A stretch of 64,000 bases of DNA from Mycogone perniciosa (Eukaryota > Ascomycota > Sordariomycetes > Hypocreales > Hypocreaceae), in assembly GCA_025331125.1 (NCBI GenBank), contig JAOALB010000069.1:186001-250000 (forward strand), given 5' to 3'. Made by a program: the position numbers and the translations under genes. The notes beneath the pieces are model-generated. The model saw nothing but the letters and a program-made list of their open reading frames with translations. It did not search any database and was not told where the DNA came from. The first letter of the stretch is position 1. Each line of letters begins with the position of its first letter. Below are positions 58,086 through 64,000 of this stretch, in pieces.

Positions 58086-58555
58086 TTAATATAATTACTT
58101 AAATAATTATTAATAAATTATATTTACTAAAACTACTTATTTTATAAAATTATACTGCTGTGATAATAATTTATAGCTATTCCTTTTACTAAGCTTCACC
58201 GCTATATCCTTATTAAGCGATATTCCTTTTATAATTTTCCTTGAATTCGATTGTTATAACCCGACCATATCAAAGACCTAGTTACAGGATCATAGCAGAA
58301 CGTCGGAACCTTTAACCAATCACTAATAGATTATGGCTATAAGCGTAATCCTATAAAAGGGATTACTATATAAAACTATAATCCTAGATTAACGGGATTA
58401 CTATAATCTAAACAATTTAAGTACATTTATTATATATCTCCTTTGTATATATACAGCTAGCTTATTATTTATTTAATATAGTTATTTAAACAGTTATTAA
58501 TAATTATATTTACTAAAACCACCTATTTTACAGAATTATAATTATATTACTATAC
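58086..58555. repeat. Direct repeats around a GC-richer island
   Basis: About 80-bp repeats at 58086-58172 and 58477-58555 (shared AATTATATTTACTAAAAC) flank an island at 58200-58440. The island contains GTAATCC-tataaaag-GGATTAC and TATAAAAG. Possibly the 5' LTR region of the following Gypsy element. Confidence 0.45.
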
Positions 58556-58559
58556 TTAG

Positions 58560-61500
58560 TATTTATCTTTAACCCTCTTTATTAATATAAACCCTGTAAA
58601 CTTTAGTTTAACTGTTAAGAATTAACCTAGACTATTATATATTAATAACTTTTATTTAAAAAGCTACTGAAAATCTTAAGCAATACTATAAATATATCTA
58701 CTGCAGTATCCTCTTTTAATAATCTTAATATTTTACCCTTTACTTTACCTTTTTATAAAAGTTAAAATAATAATAAAGATAATAATATAAATAAAAGTCA
58801 AGATAAAGATAAAGTTAATAAAATAAAATAATTATATATTTATATAAAAGAAGCCTTTTAATATATAAAAGCTAATTATATAAAATAAAAGTAATATTAT
58901 TACTATTTAATTACTAAAAATATTAAACTTAATTAAATAATTTATTAATAGTAAATAATTATTATAAACTTATAAAATTAGGCCCTACTTACTTTAAACT
59001 TTATATTAAACTTTAAAAAGGAATTAACCTTTAAAGGACTTAAAATAATCGCTTAAAATATAGCCTTTTAAACCTTTTAATAAAAGTATTATAATACTTT
59101 AACTATTTTTTATTTAACTATATAATTACTGTATTTACCTTTTAACTAGCTTTAATATAAAAATTAATAAAGTCTTTTTAACTGCTAGATAATTTAAAGG
59201 AAATACTTTAAAGTAATTTAAACCTACTTAAAAGGATTTTTTTAATAATTAAAGTAAAATAAATAAATAAATATAGCTTATATTTACTAGCTATAATTAA
59301 TTTAAAGAGAAATTAGAAAATATATTTAATAATATTAATAAAAAATATACTATAGAAAATAACTTTATAAACTTAATCTAGAAACAAAAATACTTTAATT
59401 ATATTATATACTTAAAAAACTATACTTTTAAAGTTAAATAAAGAAACTTTACTTTTATTAAATACTTTTATAATAAATTTAAGCTAAAAGTTAAAAGGGA
59501 AGTTTATAAATTGTTTTAAAATAAAAGTATGATTATATTTATTAAAAAATATATAAATATAAATAATTTACTTTATAAACTTTATTTGAATATAAAAAAT
59601 AATAATAGTAATTTAAATAAATTTATAAGTATTAAAGATATATAAATTAAAGTAAAAAGCAATAAAAATATATTACTAGCTTTAATAATAAAAGATTTAA
59701 TCAAATAAATTTAAATACTATTTAAAAGGGAAAGGTAAAGGTTATTTATTATAACTATAATAAATTAAAATATATTTTAAAAGACTATAAGGCTTTATAA
59801 AAACTAAAAATTAATAAACTTTAAAAGTTTATGCTAAAACTTAAATAAAAGGTTAATATAGTTTTAAAAGCTATTAATTATATATTATTTAACTAGATTA
59901 TATACTATAATAATAGCTGCTTTATTTATAAAACTAGTGAAGATAAAAGCAGATAATATTTAAAATAACTTAAAAGAATATTTATAATAAACTAAAAGGG
60001 ATATTAATTAAAATTTAAATCTTTTGTTTTTAAAGATATATTTAAAGAAAATAAAGTAAATAAATATTTACTATATTTAAATAGTTTAATAAAATAAAAC
60101 CTTGACTTTAGCTATATAAAGTTAAATAAAGATAATAGTATTTTAAATAAATAAATAATTACTATAATTGACTATTAACATTTTAATTAAATTACTATAA
60201 GCTATAAAGGATAAACTAGCAGTAATAACTTTAATAATAAAAATAAAAATAACCTTTGATAATATAGACTATTACTATATAGTGCTATACCTTTAAAACT
60301 AGAAAATATACTATTAATATATAATAACCTTAAAAATAACTTAAATAAATATTACCTTTATATAGTTAAGAGAATTACTATAAATATATAACTAAATAAA
60401 ATATATTTATAACTATATAAATAGCTTTATATATAAAATAAAGCTAATAATAAAATAGCTATTAAATTAATTTTAGCTACTTTAACTATATAAGCGGAAC
60501 CTATATATACTTATAAATAAAGAGATTATACTGTAAATAACTTTATTTATAAAGAGTATTACGCTGTATTTTAAGTTATTTATATTATATATAGCTATAT
60601 AGTATATTCTTAAGAAAAAGTAAAGTATAATATATTTTTACTTAAAATTTTATTTTACTTTATAAAATAAATATAAAATTATAATACTTTTAAAAAATAG
60701 GTTATAACTATATAGTATTAAGACTTTAAAATTATTATTATTAAACTAAATACTTAAACTGTAAAGGAATATTATTAACTATAAAGACTTAAAGGATATA
60801 AATTTAAAAGATATTATATTTACTATTAAAAGAAATTAATAAAATAGTATTTCTATTATAATAAAAAGTTTAAACATAATTAATAATATTATTTAAAGTA
60901 TAATAGTTTAAGGTATATTATATATAAATAAAATAAATTAAAGGATTAGTATATATAATAAACTAATAATACTTTATATTTATTACTAGACTATATATAC
61001 TAGTAAAAGGATAGATACATTATCTATTTATAAAAAAAACTTTAAAAGTAGCAAATATAAAAGTATATAAAGTATAAACCTACTTTAAAAGATGAAGAGA
61101 TTAATTAAATTATAAAAAAGATATATTAAAACTAATTTAACTTTATTACCTATAAAGGAATTGCCTATAATAAAATAAAGTAGCATTTACTTTAAAAAAC
61201 CTTAATTAACTGCAAGATTTATATAAAAAGAAAAAATTAAAAAATAATTAATATTACCTATAAAAGGGCTATAAAGTAATATTTAATAAATTATATTTTT
61301 TATAATATTAAATAATAAAAGTAATAATAAAAGTCTATTATATTTTAAATTAAAAATAATAGTTAAAGGATATTAATTATATATATTAATAAATAATAAA
61401 GTAATAGGCAATTTTATTGCACTTATAATTATAAATTACTTTAAAAAAAGAAAACTAAACTATATTAACTTTATTAAGCAGAAAAAGGAGCTTTTATATA

Positions 61501-63695
61501 TAATAACGGATAAGTTAAGTAAAAGATTAATTATCTTTAACTTAAAATCGCTAAATAAAAAAAGTAGTTTTTTATAATATAATAAATATTAATAAATATA
61601 ATATTATTTTCAGCTATTTTTAAATTAAAATACAATAACTTTAATATTAACTAAAAGAAAAGCTAGCTTTATTAGCGCAATAGTAAAGCTTCCCTAATAA
61701 TTAAAACTATTAAAAAGGCTTTAGCTATAAGGCAGAAATTTTATATAAAACCCTTAAATATATTAAAAAAAGGAACTAAAAAAGTTACCTTTAATTTAAT
61801 TACAGAAATAATTTATTTACAAATAAAACTTAAATAAAGTAAAGGAGAAAATAAATAAATTTAAAAAATAATTGCCTTTTTATAGAAAATATTTAATAAT
61901 ATTAATAAAATACTTAAAATAAAAAGCCTTAAAACAGTAGCGTTATTAAAATAACTGTAAAATATCTTTAAAGAATACTGGAAGTATAATAAGCTATTTA
62001 AAGAAATACTTAATATAAAGCTACTAGAATACAGTTAATAAGATTATAGAATTAAACTTAAAGATAATATTAATATTACCTTTTATAAAATTTATAAATT
62101 AAATAAAAAAAGCTTAAAAGCCTATATAATTATTTAAATAATATATTAACTAAAAGATATATTTAACCCTTTTTATTAAAAATAGGCTATTTTATTATAT
62201 TTATATTAAAAAAGAAAGGTAAACAATTATTAATTATAAACTATGAATAATTTAATAAAGCTACTATTAAAAATAAAACCCTACTATTATTAATTATAAA
62301 ATTATAAAATAGACTATATAGAAAAAAGTAATTTATAGCGCTAGATCTTAAAAGCGCTTATAACCTTATTTAAATTAAAGAAAAATATAAATAAATAACT
62401 ATATTTTAAATTAAATATAGCTTATTTAAATACTTAATTATACTTTTTAATCTTATTAACGCCCCTATAACATTTTAAAAAATCATTAATAATATATTAA
62501 AAAAGTATTTTAATATTTTTATAGTTATTTACTTAAATAATATCCTAATCTTTTTAAATACCTTTAAAGAATATAAAGTATATATCTATAAAGTATTATT
62601 AATATTATAAAATATTCAACTAGTTATAAAATTAAAGAAATATAAATTTTATATATAAAAAATTAACTTCTTAAAGTATATTATTACCTTTAAAGAAATT
62701 TATATAAATTTATTAAAACTATAAGCAGTAAAAGACTAGCCTATACCTATAATAGTTAAGGAAATCTAAAGCTTTTTAAAACTTATTAACTATTATCAAT
62801 AATTTATTAAAAACTATAAAAGTATTATATAAACTCTCTATAAACTTATAAAAAGAAATTAAAAGTTTTTATAAATATTAAATATATAGGAAGCCTTTAA
62901 TAAACTTAAATATCTTATTTTAGAAAAACCTATATTTATTATATTTAACCTATTTAAAGAAATAAAAGTCGAAATAAACGCTTTCACTTTACTGTAAAAG
63001 CTTCGCTTAGTTAAAAGCATAAAAACAGTAAGCTACACTTTATTGCCTTTTACTTTTAAACACTATACAGTATAAAATTAAATTATTTAATATATAATAA
63101 AGAATTCCTCGCTATTATTCTCGCATTTAAAGAATAGTAATACTACCTACTAAAAGTAATATATAAAATTAAACTATACATTAATTATAAGAATATTATA
63201 TACTTTGCGATAGGTTAATAACTTTCTAGAAAATAGATTTGCTACGCAGAATACCTTTTAGAATTTAATTATATTTTAATCCACTAAAAAGGATCTAAGA
63301 ATAAATAAGTAAATGCATTTCGCAGATAACTTAACTATAACTAAGGAAAGATTAAGTATATTAGGCAGATTTTAAAATAAACCTTTAAAGGATACTATTA
63401 ATAAATAGCACTTTAAGCTATATATAAAGTATCTAATAATAATACTATACTTTAATATATTAAAGAGTATTACATTATTTAAAATAATCATAGATTCTTA
63501 AAAAATACAGAGTTTTATAATAAAAAAACATAATAATAAAATAAAAAAATCTAAATCCTAAATAAACTCTAGAAAAATATAATTATAAAAGTTTATTAAT
63601 ACCTAATATATAGATATAAAGGTATTTACAAGACCTATAAATAAGTTTAAAGGTATTTTAAGTTTTAAAGACTTAAAAAAATAGTATAAGATATT
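58560..63695 (+). mobile_element. Second Gypsy element, truncated and RIP-inactivated
   Basis: Gag-like sequence appears near 59000-59760. Reverse transcriptase spans about 62210-62900 on + (LLIINYE-FNKATIKN, ALDLKSAYNLI-IKE, INAPITF, YLNNILIFL). RNase H follows (about 62920-63300) and the start of integrase (about 63490-63690). The integrase is cut at 63696 by an LTR. The 5' LTR was not identified with certainty. Catalytic Asp-Asp is Asn-Asn at 62536-62541. Confidence 0.82.
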
Positions 63696-64000
63696 TGTTA
63701 CGGCACTGACTATAACGCAATATTGATGCCCTGTCACGTAAGCTCCGGTTATATAACCAGGCCCCAACGCATTCCTAGCTATAGCTTTCCATAAAGCCTT
63801 AGGGCTTCCTTACTCTCTACAGCATAATAATAATATTTACTTTAACCTGCCTTTTATACTATAATAGTTATACTATCCCTTAATTTAGCTATATTGTCGC
63901 AAAGTATTTACTTAACCAATTATAAATTTCCTTAAATTCCCCCTTTATTCCTAAACCTATAATAACGCCTCTATAGCCTAGCCCTTGCCCTTTAAATCCT
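63696..64000 (+). mobile_element. 5' LTR and start of a further Gypsy element, cut by window end
   Basis: LTR 63696-63866 (about 171 bp) starts TGTTACGGCACTGAC and ends CTATAATA. It belongs to the family of the solo LTR at 52800-52971 and shares its first 11 bases with the outer Gypsy LTR. Internal sequence follows. It interrupts the integrase of the Gypsy element to its left; the expected duplication ATATT (63691-63695) can only be checked beyond the window. Confidence 0.75.

Larger units (their letters stand above)
30481..64000. other. AT-rich, RIP-affected repeat block
   Basis: From about 30.5-30.8 kb the sequence switches sharply to A/T with extreme TpA density and almost no open frames above 60 codons for 33 kb. 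Translations of retroelement proteins are interrupted at positions expected to be Gln or Trp codons, and Asp codons have become Asn. These are C-to-T / G-to-A changes as in RIP. Elements inside are listed separately. Stretches with no element assigned: 30781-32046, 52080-52500, 53690 back to 52977, 55621-55983, 56138-57477 and 58059-58560. Confidence 0.92.

Noticed and set aside
30481..64000. The whole AT-rich block as mitochondrial or bacterial contamination
   Set aside because: It is continuous with ordinary fungal genes and made of Copia and Gypsy elements with RIP-type changes; only about 53.7-55.6 kb is mitochondrial in origin.

Overview
This is a nuclear contig from a filamentous ascomycete (Pezizomycotina). 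Three things point there: short introns (about 50-200 bp) with GT...AG ends and CTAAC/CTCAC-type branch sites, a dispersed 5S rRNA gene, and a HET-domain gene relic. A large AT-rich block also shows repeat-induced point mutation (RIP). The HET/TPR relic and the RfeG-like gene lean towards Eurotiomycetes, but this is inference.

Layout. 1-18.7 kb is a conserved housekeeping arm: the 3' part of DNA polymerase eta (rad30), an rfeG-like gene, a small secreted cysteine protein, an importin-beta of the Sxm1/Nmd5 (importin-7/8) type with nine exons, the IMP-specific 5'-nucleotidase ISN1 with five exons, a degenerate purine-rich tandem array, and an unrecognised minus-strand gene. 18.7-30.5 kb is accessory: a 120-nt 5S rRNA gene, a divergent pair of uncharacterised genes that each encode a Gly/Ala-rich hydrophobic segment (one broken), a HET + TPR + nine-repeat pseudogene with at least five lesions, and a secreted DNRLRE/CBM96-like protein.

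30.5-64 kb is a gene-free, stop-riddled AT-rich block made of retroelements. Its core is a three-level nest: a Gypsy element (32052-52074) split by a Copia element (35199-48939), itself split by a second Copia element (39675-46905). Each level has LTRs of identical length and a perfect 5-bp target duplication (TAAGC, AAAGC, TTAAC). Downstream lie a solo LTR with its own duplication, a nuclear mitochondrial insertion, a long hairpin, another solo LTR, and a second Gypsy element cut by the 5' LTR of a further element that runs off the window. The mitochondrial insertion holds a cox2 exon between parts of two group I introns, one carrying a GIY-YIG endonuclease relic. In all four recognisable reverse transcriptases the catalytic Asp-Asp pair is now Asn-Asn, the G-to-A change expected from RIP.

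The genes of the left arm act in separate core processes (translesion synthesis, nuclear import, purine nucleotide turnover) and do not form a pathway cluster. The right part reads as a decaying accessory/heterochromatic compartment whose effects reach into the broken genes at 21-29 kb.
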